From Phytobacter ursingii (GTDB taxonomy: Bacteria; Pseudomonadota; Gammaproteobacteria; Enterobacterales; Enterobacteriaceae), in the NCBI GenBank assembly GCA_901456055.1, contig CABDWT010000019.1:1-64000 (forward strand): a stretch of 64,000 nt of DNA. The letters run 5' to 3'. Position numbers and translations under genes: made by a program. Under the pieces are notes generated by a model. The model saw only the letters and a list, made by a program, of their open reading frames with translations. It had not been told where the DNA came from and ran no database searches. Below, one piece after another: positions 39,960 to 53,173 of the stretch. Every line of letters starts with the position of its first letter. Positions within the stretch are counted from its first letter, which is position 1.

Positions 39960-40817
39960 GTGAAAGCTGACAACCCTTTTGATCTAATACTTCCAGCTGC
40001 GATGGCCAAAGTTGCCGAAGAAGCAGGTGTCTACAAAGCAACAAAGAAACCGCTGACAACGTTCTTTTTGGCGATTACAGCAGGTGTCTTTATCTCCATC
40101 GCGTTTGTTTTTTATATTACTGCCACCACTGGGACAGCATCAATGCCGTACGGCATGGCTAAACTGGTTGGTGGGATATGCTTCTCATTGGGGTTAATTC
40201 TGTGCGTCATCTGCGGCGCAGATCTTTTCACATCAACGGTATTGATCGTGGTGGCGAAAGCCAGTGGACGTATCACCTGGGGCCAGTTGGCTCGTAACTG
40301 GGTAAACGTCTACATCGGTAACTTGATTGGTGCATTGCTCTTCGTGCTGCTGATGTGGTTGTCCGGCGAATATATGGTAGCAAATGGCGGCTGGGGCTTG
40401 AATGTCCTGCAAACAGCCGATCACAAACTGCACCATACCTTTATTGAAGCTGTCGCACTGGGTATTTTGGCGAACCTGATGGTCTGTCTGGCCGTATGGA
40501 TGAGCTACTCAGGCCGCAGTCTGACCGATAAAGCCCTGATTATGGTTCTGCCGGTGGCCATGTTTGTTGCCAGCGGTTTTGAGCACAGTATCGCAAACAT
40601 GTTTATGATTCCGATGGGTATCGTAATCCGTCACTTTGCGAGCCCGGAGTTCTGGACCGCTATCGGTTCCAGCCCGGAAAGTTTTTCTCACCTGACTATT
40701 GCAAATTTCATCACCGATAATCTGATTCCGGTAACAATTGGGAATATCATTGGTGGAGGATTGTTAGTTGGGTTGACATACTGGGTCATTTACCTGCGTG
40801 GCGATAATCATCATTAA
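39960..40817 (+). CDS. focA: Formate channel FocA
   Basis: A 285-residue FNT-family pentameric channel that moves formate across the inner membrane during fermentation. Six membrane helices are visible. The conserved loop segments LICVICGADLFTS and GFEHSIANMF (with the pore His) are present, as is the N-terminal helix that interacts with PflB. The start is GTG at 39960, preceded by AGAGAGAG. pflB follows after 55 bases in the same operon. Confidence 0.97.
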   Translation: MKADNPFDLILPAAMAKVAEEAGVYKATKKPLTTFFLAITAGVFISIAFVFYITATTGTASMPYGMAKLVGGICFSLGLILCVICGADLFTSTVLIVVAKASGRITWGQLARNWVNVYIGNLIGALLFVLLMWLSGEYMVANGGWGLNVLQTADHKLHHTFIEAVALGILANLMVCLAVWMSYSGRSLTDKALIMVLPVAMFVASGFEHSIANMFMIPMGIVIRHFASPEFWTAIGSSPESFSHLTIANFITDNLIPVTIGNIIGGGLLVGLTYWVIYLRGDNHH

Positions 40818-40872
40818 TTGATGGTTGTTTCAGGCAGTAAATAAAAAATCCACTTAAGAAGGTAGGTGTTAC

Positions 40873-43155
<2,283 letters not shown>

Positions 43156-43159
43156 TGGG

Positions 43160-43286
43160 TGTCACCCAATGGATTTCGGGTACATCAAGGCGGCAAGGGC
43201 GCGAATCCCGATGAGCTTACTCACGTAAGTGATTCGGGTGAGTAAACGAAGCCCACAAAGATGCAGCCTGAAAGACGATGGGTATT
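43160..43286. repeat. ERIC (intergenic repeat unit) element
   Basis: About 127 bases match the enterobacterial repetitive intergenic consensus. The core GCGAATCCCGATGAGCTTAC aligns with the ERIC1R primer target, and AAGTGATTCGGGTGAGTAAA with the ERIC2 target. The outer ends TCACCCAATGG and CGATGGGTATT correspond to the terminal inverted repeats. It begins 5 bases after the pflB stop and lies before the pflB terminator, so it is transcribed in the pflB 3'-UTR. I saw no second copy in the window. Confidence 0.85.
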
Positions 43287-43319
43287 GACTGAAATCGCGA
43301 TTTAAAAAGCGTACAATAA

Positions 43320-43346
43320 GGGCTCCACGTAAGTGGGGCCTTTTTA
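43320..43346 (+). terminator. pflB (focA-pflB operon) terminator
   Basis: GGGCTCCAC-GTAA-GTGGGGCC followed by TTTTT, 165 bases after the pflB stop and beyond the ERIC element. The remaining 134 bases to pflA probably carry the pflA promoter. Confidence 0.88.
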
Positions 43347-43480
43347 ACACCCTCTCCAGTCTGCTTTGCCAGATATCTATACTAAAACGATGGATATCAG
43401 CCAAAATAGACTTAAACACAGCCGGTGAGCTGTGCATCAATACAGGCCCCGGATGGGCCACATCTGGAGAAAACACCGCA

Positions 43481-44221
43481 ATGTCAGTTATTGGTCGCAT
43501 CCACTCCTTTGAATCCTGTGGCACCGTTGATGGCCCGGGTATCCGCTTTATTACCTTCTTCCAGGGTTGCCTGATGCGTTGCCTGTATTGCCATAACCGC
43601 GATACATGGGACACCCATGGCGGTAAAGAGATCACCGTCGAAGATCTGATGAAAGATGTCGTGACCTATCGTCACTTTATGAATGCATCCGGCGGCGGCG
43701 TGACTGCTTCCGGTGGGGAAGCTATTTTGCAGGCGGAGTTTGTCCGCGACTGGTTCCGGGCCTGCAAAAAAGAGGGTATTCATACCTGTCTCGATACTAA
43801 CGGCTTTGTTCGCCGTTACGATCCGGTGATTGATGAGTTACTGGAGGTAACTGACCTGGTGATGCTTGATCTCAAGCAGATGAACGATGAAATTCATCAG
43901 GATCTGGTAGGTGTCTCGAACCACCGTACGCTGGAGTTCGCAAAATATCTCGCGAATAAAAATATTAAGGTCTGGATCCGCTACGTTGTTGTACCAGGCT
44001 GGTCTGACGATGACGACTCTGCGCACCGTCTCGGTGAATTTACCCGCGATATGGGCAATGTCGAAAAAATCGAACTGCTGCCTTACCACGAGCTGGGTAA
44101 ACATAAATGGGTAGCGATGGGTGAAGAGTACAAACTTGATGGTATTCATCCGCCGAAGAAAGAGACCATGGAACGCGTAAAAGGCATTCTGGAACAGTAC
44201 GGTCATAAGGTGATGTACTAA
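43481..44221 (+). CDS. pflA: Pyruvate formate-lyase activating enzyme
   Basis: A 246-residue radical-SAM enzyme that installs the glycyl radical on PflB. The [4Fe-4S] motif CLMRCLYC is at about 30-37, and the SAM-binding GGE-type segment is TASGGEAIL near 76-84. Length equals E. coli. The ATG at 43481 is the first in frame, preceded by weak purine-rich GGAGAAAAC. It has a terminator shared with the convergent cigR-like gene. Confidence 0.98.
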   Translation: MSVIGRIHSFESCGTVDGPGIRFITFFQGCLMRCLYCHNRDTWDTHGGKEITVEDLMKDVVTYRHFMNASGGGVTASGGEAILQAEFVRDWFRACKKEGIHTCLDTNGFVRRYDPVIDELLEVTDLVMLDLKQMNDEIHQDLVGVSNHRTLEFAKYLANKNIKVWIRYVVVPGWSDDDDSAHRLGEFTRDMGNVEKIELLPYHELGKHKWVAMGEEYKLDGIHPPKKETMERVKGILEQYGHKVMY

Positions 44222-44224
44222 TTC

Positions 44225-44260
44225 AAATAATAACGCCCGGTTTCCCGGGCGTTATTATTT
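44225..44260. terminator. Bidirectional terminator between pflA and cigR-like gene
   Basis: AATAATAACGCCCGG and CCGGGCGTTATTATT form a stem of about 15 bp with A and T runs on both sides between convergent stops. Confidence 0.93.
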
Positions 44261-44745
44261 TATTTGAATACACCATTAATCATTGCCGTTACAACGGCGG
44301 TGCTCAGCGCCACTAACACTAAATCGTCGCCCACAATGCGCCATTCATATCCCGGATAGGAAGGTAACTGCCCCAGCATCGACGCAGGCACCGTTTTTTT
44401 CGCAATCCCAGGAGGTAATGCTTTACCGCGCGCAACGTTTTTTGCGATTCCCGGCGGTAAAGAGTCATAGCCCGTTAAGCCATAATTCACAGCCAGAGCG
44501 CGCACGCGGTCATAGCTGACATTTACAGAAATATCATTACCCTCTTTTTGTTTGGCTGATTTGTGTTGATGATTTCCGTTATCGCTATGAGAGCCAGAAT
44601 TACCATGGTTGCCGCTATTGCCCTGCCCTCCGCCATTCCCCTGACCATTTCCATTACCGGGATTTGCCACGGCAGGAATTGATACGAGGGAACACGCGAG
44701 AAAAACAGCCAATGCGGCAGAACTGAAACGACGTAAAGACATCAT
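44260..44745 (-). CDS. CigR-family (RcnB-like) exported protein
   Basis: A 161-residue protein with an N-terminal signal peptide (cleavage near VANPG, about residue 28). A low-complexity Gly/Asn/Ser/His region (about 29-62) precedes a conserved C-terminal domain with two PPGIAK repeats (97-102 and 111-116) and GYEWRIVGDDLVLV, ending in a hydrophobic segment (about 142-158). This is the pattern of CigR, the SPI-3 anti-virulence protein of Salmonella; RcnB is a more distant relative. I do not see SPI-3 neighbours, so function is inferred only at family level. The ATG at 44745 has AAGG 9 bases upstream. In E. coli K-12 this place holds ycaM, ycaN and ycaK. Confidence 0.8.
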   Translation of the reverse strand: MMSLRRFSSAALAVFLACSLVSIPAVANPGNGNGQGNGGGQGNSGNHGNSGSHSDNGNHQHKSAKQKEGNDISVNVSYDRVRALAVNYGLTGYDSLPPGIAKNVARGKALPPGIAKKTVPASMLGQLPSYPGYEWRIVGDDLVLVALSTAVVTAMINGVFK

Positions 44746-44876
44746 GATGGAAGCCTTATTAAAGTGAGTCCAGGCGCAGAATATCTGAGGTATTCGACGG
44801 GTCACAATAGGGACAACTCCCATAATGGAGGATTTTCATCTGCAAAGAGAAAAAGCCCGCGCATGCAGGCTTAACA

Positions 44877-46025
44877 TCAGGCATGAGCCACTGGCGTTGG
44901 ATGCTGACCCACTTTGCGCATCAACATCAGCAGATAGATAAATGACACGCTGGCAATCATGATAAACAGCAGGCTATCGGAATAGCTTTGCATCAACATC
45001 GCCGTCAGCGTTGGTCCTGAAAGGCTGCCCACTGTATAGCTCAGCAGCAAAGCCTGGTTCATCGCCACCAGTTGGTGGTACTCAACTTTTTCGCAAGCCC
45101 ATGCCATCGCCACCGGGTAGAGCGTAAAACCAGCAGTACCTAACACAAATAACGCCGGGGCCATTGCCGCATTGCTCAGCATTGCGAAACAGCCAAGGAT
45201 CACAACAAAAACCTGAACGCGCAGCACCAGCAGCCGGCCAAAACGATCGGCCAGACGGCCAATTGGCCACTGCCCGATGATACCGGAACTCACCATTAAC
45301 GCCATCCAGAACCCAATCCCCGCATCACTGATGCCCTTATGGTTCAGATAAAGCGGCATCAACCCATACAAAGAGCCCAGAATGATCCCGGAAATAATGC
45401 ATCCGTTGACGCCAAGGCGCGCCTGGCGCAAGCGGAACATAGGCCAGATGGACGTAGTGGCGTGAGATTCATCGCGCTGTTCCATAATGCGTGCGAAGAG
45501 TAACGGTAAAATCCCCGCCAGTATTAACCCCACCGTCCAGGGCAGCACATGCATCAGTTCAGTAGAAAGTTTGCTTACCATCAGTTGACCAAGCACGGTA
45601 CCGATGTAATAAACCATCATATAGGCCGCCAGTAAGCGGCCACGATTACGGGATGTGCCACTGCACATCAACGCACTTTCCACTACAACCCAAATCATTG
45701 CGCAACCGATACCCGCAACGAAACGCCAGCTAAGCCAGCTCCAGAAGCCTACATTCAACCCCAGCCCAGCGCAGCCAACCGCAAAAATAATGGATGCGAT
45801 GTAATAGCTGCGGTTAAACCCAAGCCGCTGGATCAAACGACCCGTTAACAGCGTGCCCAGTAAGTTGCCAGTAAAATAGGAAGAGCCGACCATACCAACC
45901 TGCCATGTAGGCATATTTTCATGGGCGAGCCAAAGCGGGACGAGCGTGTTCAATACTGCAATCGCCAGCGTCAACAACAGCAGGCCACAGAGCAACAAAA
46001 GCACTGGGCGGGTATAAGTGGGCAT
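44877..46025 (-). CDS. ycaD: MFS transporter YcaD
   Basis: A 382-residue major-facilitator protein with about twelve membrane helices. The MFS signature lies near the loop after helix 2 ([12 protein letters not shown]) and again in [11 protein letters not shown] near 255-265. It equals E. coli YcaD in length if started at MPTYTRPV (46025); the frame begins 14 codons earlier at 46067/46064, and neither start has a clear Shine-Dalgarno, so the start is uncertain. The substrate is unknown. It stands alone between the cigR-like gene and dmsC. Confidence 0.88.
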   Translation of the reverse strand: MPTYTRPVLLLLCGLLLLTLAIAVLNTLVPLWLAHENMPTWQVGMVGSSYFTGNLLGTLLTGRLIQRLGFNRSYYIASIIFAVGCAGLGLNVGFWSWLSWRFVAGIGCAMIWVVVESALMCSGTSRNRGRLLAAYMMVYYIGTVLGQLMVSKLSTELMHVLPWTVGLILAGILPLLFARIMEQRDESHATTSIWPMFRLRQARLGVNGCIISGIILGSLYGLMPLYLNHKGISDAGIGFWMALMVSSGIIGQWPIGRLADRFGRLLVLRVQVFVVILGCFAMLSNAAMAPALFVLGTAGFTLYPVAMAWACEKVEYHQLVAMNQALLLSYTVGSLSGPTLTAMLMQSYSDSLLFIMIASVSFIYLLMLMRKVGQHPTPVAHA

Positions 46026-46256
46026 GGGTAAAAAACCGTGAGGAAGTTCAAGATTCGTGCGCATCATGCCACTGGTAAAAACATTGTCAATCTGCCACTT
46101 TTGGCCGTCGACTGGTTTTACGGCGGGACGATATAGAAAACTAATCCAGCGGACTTTCCGTAAGTTTAAAAGTTTAACTACCTGATTGATTAGAAAGGCT
46201 TATGTCTGAAATACGTTGGCAGCGTTCAGTCGAAAAAATTCATGATGATTTTCAGC

Positions 46257-46292
46257 GAAAAAAGCCTGAAAAGCCGGGACTTCCGCCCCGGC
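46257..46292 (-). terminator. dmsABC operon terminator
   Basis: GCCGGG and CCCGGC pair around an 8-base loop; on the minus strand TTTTCAGGCTTTTTT follows, 11 bases past the dmsC stop. Confidence 0.75.
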
Positions 46293-46302
46293 GGTTACAA
46301 CG

Positions 46303-47166
46303 TTATCCTGCCACTGCCATACCCACGGTCATGTGCAAACCGTAAAAGACACCGCGACCAATCATCTCTCCCACCACGACCAGGACGAATGCCAGACTCA
46401 GTAGCGGAATCGCAGGGTAGTGGCCTTTGAGCTGCGGCGCAACCCAGCATCCTACAGCCAGGACCAGCGCAACGACGCGCCACGCCATTAATGACCCATA
46501 ATCCGGAACCAATGCAGAGGCCTGCTGGATAGAACTGTGAATGGAGGCAAGTTCACTGCCTTGCATCAGCACAACAACCGTGCTGGCAACCAGCGCGAGT
46601 AAGGTAATCACTGGCAACAGACGCATTGCCCACCCCTCAACCCCCGCCATACGCAGCAATAAATAACCGAGTAGCGGGCCTCCAATAAACAGCGTCAGGA
46701 AGAAACTGAGCGGCGTCCAGGCAGTATGCCAGGTCGGTACCGTATCAATGGTGTTGTATACACGCACCATCATCCAGACAAACACCACCCCCAGCACTGC
46801 CGTCACAATCAGCCACAACTGCCGCCCCCCCTGTGACAGTTTACCCGCCAAAGCCAGCAGCCAGCCGATACCGCCAACAGCAAAAAACAACGACCCCGCG
46901 GCGATTTCATTGCTCAACGCCGAAGAGCCGACCCGGTTAAGGGAGTTCAGCGCCCGCGCTGGCGTGCCGAGGTGGAGCATTGATGCGATAAAACCAATGC
47001 CCATGAGTACCCACAGACCAAACATCACGCGAACAATACGTTGCTGCGCCTGAAAATGATCATCGCCTTTCATGAGCGCCACAGCCAGTACAATGAACCC
47101 ACCCACCACACACTGACCAAGGACAGTGAAGATCATCAGCGGCCATTCATGCCATCCGTTTCCCAT
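46303..47166 (-). CDS. dmsC: DMSO reductase membrane anchor subunit
   Basis: DmsC anchors the DMSO reductase complex in the inner membrane and oxidises menaquinol. The 287-residue protein with about eight hydrophobic helices equals E. coli. The start MGNGWHEWPLMIF (47166) lies one base beyond the dmsB stop, giving tight coupling; the open frame extends 21 codons further into dmsB. It is the last gene of dmsABC and is followed by a terminator. Confidence 0.96.
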   Translation of the reverse strand: MGNGWHEWPLMIFTVLGQCVVGGFIVLAVALMKGDDHFQAQQRIVRVMFGLWVLMGIGFIASMLHLGTPARALNSLNRVGSSALSNEIAAGSLFFAVGGIGWLLALAGKLSQGGRQLWLIVTAVLGVVFVWMMVRVYNTIDTVPTWHTAWTPLSFFLTLFIGGPLLGYLLLRMAGVEGWAMRLLPVITLLALVASTVVVLMQGSELASIHSSIQQASALVPDYGSLMAWRVVALVLAVGCWVAPQLKGHYPAIPLLSLAFVLVVVGEMIGRGVFYGLHMTVGMAVAG

Positions 47167-47167
47167 C

Positions 47168-47785
47168 TCACACCTCCAGCGGATTTGCCAGATAGCCGGT
47201 GGTATCCCCTGTCGGGCGGCTGTTGGCATTAGGTTTAATCACAATGCATGGCTTCGTGAAGTGCGACGCCGGGAGCGGGGCGACAGCCGCCAGCTCACCG
47301 TGTTTTTTGCGCAGCTCTTCAATCGGGCCGAAATCCAGCGCACGCAGTGGGCAGGATTCCACGCAAATGGGTTTATGCCCCTCGGCGACGCGACTGTAGC
47401 AGCCGTCGCACTTGGTCATGTGCCCTTTTTCTGCGTTGAACTGTGGCGCGCCGTACGGGCAGGCCATATGGCAGTAACGGCAACCGATGCAGATATCTTC
47501 GTCCACCACCACAAAGCCATCTTCGCGCTTGTGCATCGCCCCGCTGGGGCAGACTTTGGTACAGGCCGGATCCTCACAGTGGTTACAGGCGATGGAGAGG
47601 TAATAGGCGAAAACGTTCTGGTGCCAGACGCCGTTATCCTCCTGCCAGTCTCCGCCCGCGTATTCATAAATGCGGCGAAAGCTGACATCCGGGGTTAAGT
47701 TCTTGTAATCCTTACACGCCAGCTCACAAGTTTTGCAACCGGTGCAGCGTGCGGAGTCGATATAAAATCCATATTGCGTAGCCAT
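47168..47785 (-). CDS. dmsB: DMSO reductase iron-sulfur subunit
   Basis: DmsB carries four [4Fe-4S] clusters that pass electrons from DmsC to DmsA. The 205-residue protein has the four ferredoxin-like Cys groups, including CTGCKTCELACKD near 14-26, CEDPACTKVCP near 67-77 and CIGCRYCHMACP near 99-110. Length equals E. coli. The gap to dmsA is 10 bases and to dmsC one base. Confidence 0.97.
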   Translation of the reverse strand: MATQYGFYIDSARCTGCKTCELACKDYKNLTPDVSFRRIYEYAGGDWQEDNGVWHQNVFAYYLSIACNHCEDPACTKVCPSGAMHKREDGFVVVDEDICIGCRYCHMACPYGAPQFNAEKGHMTKCDGCYSRVAEGHKPICVESCPLRALDFGPIEELRKKHGELAAVAPLPASHFTKPCIVIKPNANSRPTGDTTGYLANPLEV

Positions 47786-47795
47786 CTCTTACTCC

Positions 47796-50240
47796 TTACG
47801 CCTTCTCGACCTGAACAAGGTTGGTGTGCGACGGATTACCTTTCGCCAGCGGCGAGGGACGCTGCGTCGTCAGGACGTTAATGCAACCAGCCTGGTCTAT
47901 ACCTTTCGCATCCGGCGCATACCAGGCCCCTTCACTCAGCGCAACAACACCTGGCATCATGCGCGGTGTGACTTTCGCTTCGATATGAACTTCACCGCGA
48001 TCGTTAAAAATACGTACGCGGTCACCGTTGTTTATCTCACGTTTGCGCGCATCAATCGGGTTGATCCACATCTCCTGACGACAGGATGCTTTCAATACAT
48101 CAACGTTGCCATAGGTCGAGTGCGTGCGGGATTTGTAGTGGAAGCCAGTAAGCTGTAAGGGGAATGTTTTATTCAGTGGATCATTGTAATTTTCGAAGCC
48201 TGGGGTATAGATCGGCAACGGGTCGATAACATCCCCCTCCGGCAATTCCCAGGTTGCTGCGATTGTTGCCAGCGCTTCTGAATAGATCTCGATCTTGCCT
48301 GACGGTGTGGTCAGCGGGTTGGCCTGAGGATCATCGCGGAACCCTTTGTAAGCAACATAATGCCCATCCGGATCGCGCTGTTTGAACATTCCCTGCTGAC
48401 GGAAGGTATCGAAATCAGGCAAATCCGGGATCGCTTTGCGTGAAAGTGCGTGCAAGTGGCGCATCCACTCTTCCTGAGTGCGACCTTCGGTAAACTGCTG
48501 CTCAACGCCAAGACGTTTTGCCAGTCCGGACATCATGTCATAGATGGTTTTACACTCGAAACGAGGCTTGATGACCTGATCATTAAAAATGACGTAAGAC
48601 ATATTGCCGCATGACGCATCCAGCGCGAAGTCCATCTGCTCAGACGCCGTACAATCTGGCAGCAAAATATCGGCATATTTTGCTGATGACGTCATATGGC
48701 AATCAATCACCACAATCAGCTCGCACTTTTTATCATCCTGCAGGATGTTGTGCGTACGATTAATATCCGAATGCTGATTGATAAGGCAATTACCGGCATA
48801 GTTCCAGATCATCTTGATCGGTACGTCCAGCTTATCTTTGCCGCGAACACCATCGCGCAGCGCCGTCATCTCAGGCCCTCGCTCAATGGCATCCGTCCAC
48901 AAAAACATGGAAATACTGGTTTGAACCGGATTGTCCAGTGTTGGCATTCGTTCGAATGGCAGATCATATGACCCCTCGCGCGCGCCGCTGTTGCCGCCAT
49001 GAATCCCGACATTGCCCGTCAGGATAGCGAGCATTGAAATCGCGCGGGTCGCAATCTCACCGTTGGCATGGCGCTGTGGTCCCCATCCTTGGCTGATAAA
49101 CGCGGGTTTGGTGCTACCGATTTCACGTGCCAGTTGCACAATTCGTTCTGCTGGAATACCGGTAATGGTTGAGGCCCATTCTGGCGTTTTGGCCACCCCA
49201 TCTTTGCCTTGCCCAAGGATATAGGCTTTGTAATGACCATTAGCAGGCGCACTGGCAGGCAATGTTTTTTCGTCATAACCAACGCAGTACTTATCGAGGA
49301 ATGGCTGATCAACAAGGTTTTCCGTAATCAGTACCCATGCAATACCGTTTACTAGTGCTGCGTCAGTACCGGGACGAATGGGGATCCACTCATCTTCGCG
49401 CCCGGCGCCGGTGTCGGTATACCGCGGATCGACGATGATCATTCGGGCATTCGATTTTGCCCTCGCCTGTTCAAGGTAATAGGTCACCCCACCACCGCTC
49501 ATGCGTGTTTCGCCAGGGTTGTTACCAAAGAGCACGACCAGCTTGCTGTTTTCGATATCTGACGGACTGTTACCCGCCGCCCAGCCACCGTATGTGTAAT
49601 TGAGCCCCGCAGCAATTTGTGCCGAGGAGTAGTCGCCATAATGATTAAGGTAGCCGCCACAACAGTTCATCAGGCGTGCCACCAGCGTTTTTCCCGGCGG
49701 CCAGGAGCGCGTCATTGTCCCGCCGAGCGTGCCAGTACCATAATTCAGATAGATGGATTCGTTGCCGTAGTCTTTAATAAGACGCGTCATATTCTGCGCG
49801 ATCGTGTCGTAAGCCTCTTCCCAGCTAATTCGCTCGAATTTGCCTTCACCGCGTTTGCCAACGCGCTTCATCGGATATTTCAGACGATCGGGGTTGTAAA
49901 CACGACGGCGCATTGAACGGCCACGCAGACAGGCGCGAACCTGATGCAGCCCACCGTAGTTGTCATCACCGGTGTTGTCGGTTTCTACATATTTAATTTC
50001 GCCATCCACGACATGCATGCGCAGCGGACATCGGCTACCACAGTTGACCGTACATGCACTCCAGATAACTTTTTCACTGGTGGAAGGTGGGGAAATTGCG
50101 TCAGCGGCGCTGACAAGTCGGGAAAAAGGTAAAGTGAAGGCGCTTCCTGCCGCCGCGAGCCCGCCAATGGCGGTTGTTCTCATCAGCCCACGTCGACTCA
50201 CCTCTACACCGAGTAGTATATCGGGGGTCTTGATTTTCAT
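47796..50240 (-). CDS. dmsA: DMSO reductase catalytic subunit
   Basis: DmsA is the molybdopterin-guanine-dinucleotide enzyme that reduces dimethyl sulfoxide and amine N-oxides as terminal acceptors. The 814-residue precursor equals E. coli. A Tat leader with VSRRGLM at 14-20 targets it, folded, to the membrane. The first Fe-S ligand group is CTVNCGSRC near 63-71 with a further Cys in QVRACLRGRS. The 195 bp upstream hold an FNR box and -10 at class II spacing, consistent with anaerobic induction. The signal-peptide region differs from K-12 while the mature part is strongly conserved. Confidence 0.98.
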   Translation of the reverse strand: MKIKTPDILLGVEVSRRGLMRTTAIGGLAAAGSAFTLPFSRLVSAADAISPPSTSEKVIWSACTVNCGSRCPLRMHVVDGEIKYVETDNTGDDNYGGLHQVRACLRGRSMRRRVYNPDRLKYPMKRVGKRGEGKFERISWEEAYDTIAQNMTRLIKDYGNESIYLNYGTGTLGGTMTRSWPPGKTLVARLMNCCGGYLNHYGDYSSAQIAAGLNYTYGGWAAGNSPSDIENSKLVVLFGNNPGETRMSGGGVTYYLEQARAKSNARMIIVDPRYTDTGAGREDEWIPIRPGTDAALVNGIAWVLITENLVDQPFLDKYCVGYDEKTLPASAPANGHYKAYILGQGKDGVAKTPEWASTITGIPAERIVQLAREIGSTKPAFISQGWGPQRHANGEIATRAISMLAILTGNVGIHGGNSGAREGSYDLPFERMPTLDNPVQTSISMFLWTDAIERGPEMTALRDGVRGKDKLDVPIKMIWNYAGNCLINQHSDINRTHNILQDDKKCELIVVIDCHMTSSAKYADILLPDCTASEQMDFALDASCGNMSYVIFNDQVIKPRFECKTIYDMMSGLAKRLGVEQQFTEGRTQEEWMRHLHALSRKAIPDLPDFDTFRQQGMFKQRDPDGHYVAYKGFRDDPQANPLTTPSGKIEIYSEALATIAATWELPEGDVIDPLPIYTPGFENYNDPLNKTFPLQLTGFHYKSRTHSTYGNVDVLKASCRQEMWINPIDARKREINNGDRVRIFNDRGEVHIEAKVTPRMMPGVVALSEGAWYAPDAKGIDQAGCINVLTTQRPSPLAKGNPSHTNLVQVEKA

Positions 50241-50345
50241 ATGTACTCACTTTGCTTACAGAATTAAGAATGTGAAATCGTTATATAATTACTTATATTA
50301 CGTAATTCCTTTTTTTTAGTGTTTTATTCTGACCTGACAAAGCGA

Positions 50346-50351
50346 GTATTA
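50346..50351 (-). promoter_or_regulatory. dmsA -10 element
   Basis: TAATAC on the minus strand, predicting transcription start near 50339-50340. It gives a leader of about 100 nt and places the FNR box about 40-41 bases upstream. Confidence 0.6.
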
Positions 50352-50372
50352 GCCTCATTAAGGATAAGGTTA

Positions 50373-50386
50373 TTGTCGAAAATCAA
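50373..50386 (-). promoter_or_regulatory. FNR box of dmsABC
   Basis: On the minus strand TTGATTTTCGACAA matches TTGAT-N4-ATCAA at 8 of 10 fixed positions. Centred about 40-41 bases from the predicted start, it fits a class II FNR-activated promoter as known for E. coli dmsA. Confidence 0.72.
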
Positions 50387-50393
50387 GATGGGC

Positions 50394-50421
50394 AAAAAAA
50401 AAGCGCCCTCAGGCGCTTTTT
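50394..50421 (-). terminator. serS intrinsic terminator
   Basis: AAGCGCC-CTCA-GGCGCTT flanked by a long A-run; on the minus strand nine Ts follow. It lies 15 bases past the serS stop. Confidence 0.95.
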
Positions 50422-50435
50422 ATAATGTAAGAGGC

Positions 50436-51803
<1,368 letters not shown>

Positions 51804-51820
51804 TTACCGCAACGCCACTC

Positions 51821-53164
51821 TCAGCGATAGCGTTTTGTGGGGCTTTTATGATCCTGTTCAGCGAGCCAGGCGAGCTTTTCGCCAATCTTACCTTCAAGGC
51901 CTCTGTTTGTCGGATGATAATAGCGTGTTTGTGCTAACTCTTCGGGGAAATATGACTCGCCAGCCGCATAGGCATTGGGTTCGTCATGGGCGTAACGGTA
52001 TTCCTGACCATATCCCATCTCTTTCATCAGTTTGGTCGGTGCATTACGTAAATGGACGGGAACATCATAATCCGGACGCTCACGTGCGTCAGCCATGGCG
52101 GCTTTAAAGGCGGTATAAACCGCATTACTTTTCGGGGCACACGCCAGGTAAACGATCGCCTGCGCAATGGCCCGCTCACCCTCAGCAGGCCCCACACGCG
52201 TGAAACAATCCCAGGCCGAAATGGCAACCTGCATCGCACGCGGATCGGCATTGCCAACATCTTCGGACGCAATGGCCAGACAGCGGCGCGCCACATACAG
52301 CGGATCACCGCCAGCGGTAATAATACGTGCATACCAGTACAACGCCGCATCCGGCGCGCTACCGCGCACCGACTTATGCAGTGCAGAGATTAAATCGTAG
52401 AAACGGTCGCCTTTGTTATCAAAACGCGCGCTACGCTCGCCCGCAATCTCCGTCAGGAGCGATGGCTGCAGGACGCGCTTACCGGAATCATCCAGCTCGG
52501 CCATGTCTGCCATCATTTCCAGCGTATTGAGCGCACGGCGCGCGTCGCCGTTGACCAGTTCAGCAATCGCGCGACGGGTTTCATCCGGCAGAGAGATATC
52601 CTGACCACCATAGCCCCGCGCCTTATCTTCCATTGCTTGCGTTAATACCTGCTCAATATCTTCTGTAGTCAGGGATTTAAGTAGATAAACACGCGCACGG
52701 GAGAGCAAAGCGGAATTAAGTTCAAATGAGGGGTTTTCGGTGGTAGCGCCAATGAAAGTGATCGTGCCATCTTCAATATGGGGTAAAAAGGCATCCTGCT
52801 GGCTTTTGTTAAAGCGATGGACTTCATCAACAAACAGGATCGTGCGACGCCCCGCATTGCGGTTTTGCCGTGCACGTTCAATAGCTTCGCGGATCTCTTT
52901 TACGCCTGACGTGACCGCAGAAATGCGTTCAACATCAGCACTGGCGTAACGCGCAATGACCTCTGCCAGCGTCGTTTTTCCCGTTCCGGGCGGTCCCCAT
53001 AAAATCATCGAATGCAGATGACCGGCTTCGATCGCCCGAGGCAAGGGTTTACCTGGCGCCAGCAGATGTTGCTGACCTATATATTGCGCCAAATTTTCTG
53101 GCCGCATACGTGCGGCCAGAGGTTGAAACGCATTGTCAGAAAAATCGAGCGACAGATTGCTCAC
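51821..53164 (-). CDS. rarA: Replication-associated recombination protein RarA (MgsA)
   Basis: RarA is a AAA+ ATPase related to clamp loaders and Mgs1/WRNIP1 that acts at stalled forks. The 447-residue length equals E. coli. Walker [10 protein letters not shown] is near 57-65, Walker [10 protein letters not shown] near 111-119, and sensor 1 [13 protein letters not shown] near 134-146. The start is 9 bases from the lolA stop, giving the conserved ftsK-lolA-rarA run. Confidence 0.97.
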   Translation of the reverse strand: MSNLSLDFSDNAFQPLAARMRPENLAQYIGQQHLLAPGKPLPRAIEAGHLHSMILWGPPGTGKTTLAEVIARYASADVERISAVTSGVKEIREAIERARQNRNAGRRTILFVDEVHRFNKSQQDAFLPHIEDGTITFIGATTENPSFELNSALLSRARVYLLKSLTTEDIEQVLTQAMEDKARGYGGQDISLPDETRRAIAELVNGDARRALNTLEMMADMAELDDSGKRVLQPSLLTEIAGERSARFDNKGDRFYDLISALHKSVRGSAPDAALYWYARIITAGGDPLYVARRCLAIASEDVGNADPRAMQVAISAWDCFTRVGPAEGERAIAQAIVYLACAPKSNAVYTAFKAAMADARERPDYDVPVHLRNAPTKLMKEMGYGQEYRYAHDEPNAYAAGESYFPEELAQTRYYHPTNRGLEGKIGEKLAWLAEQDHKSPTKRYR

Positions 53165-53173
53165 GCACGCCTC

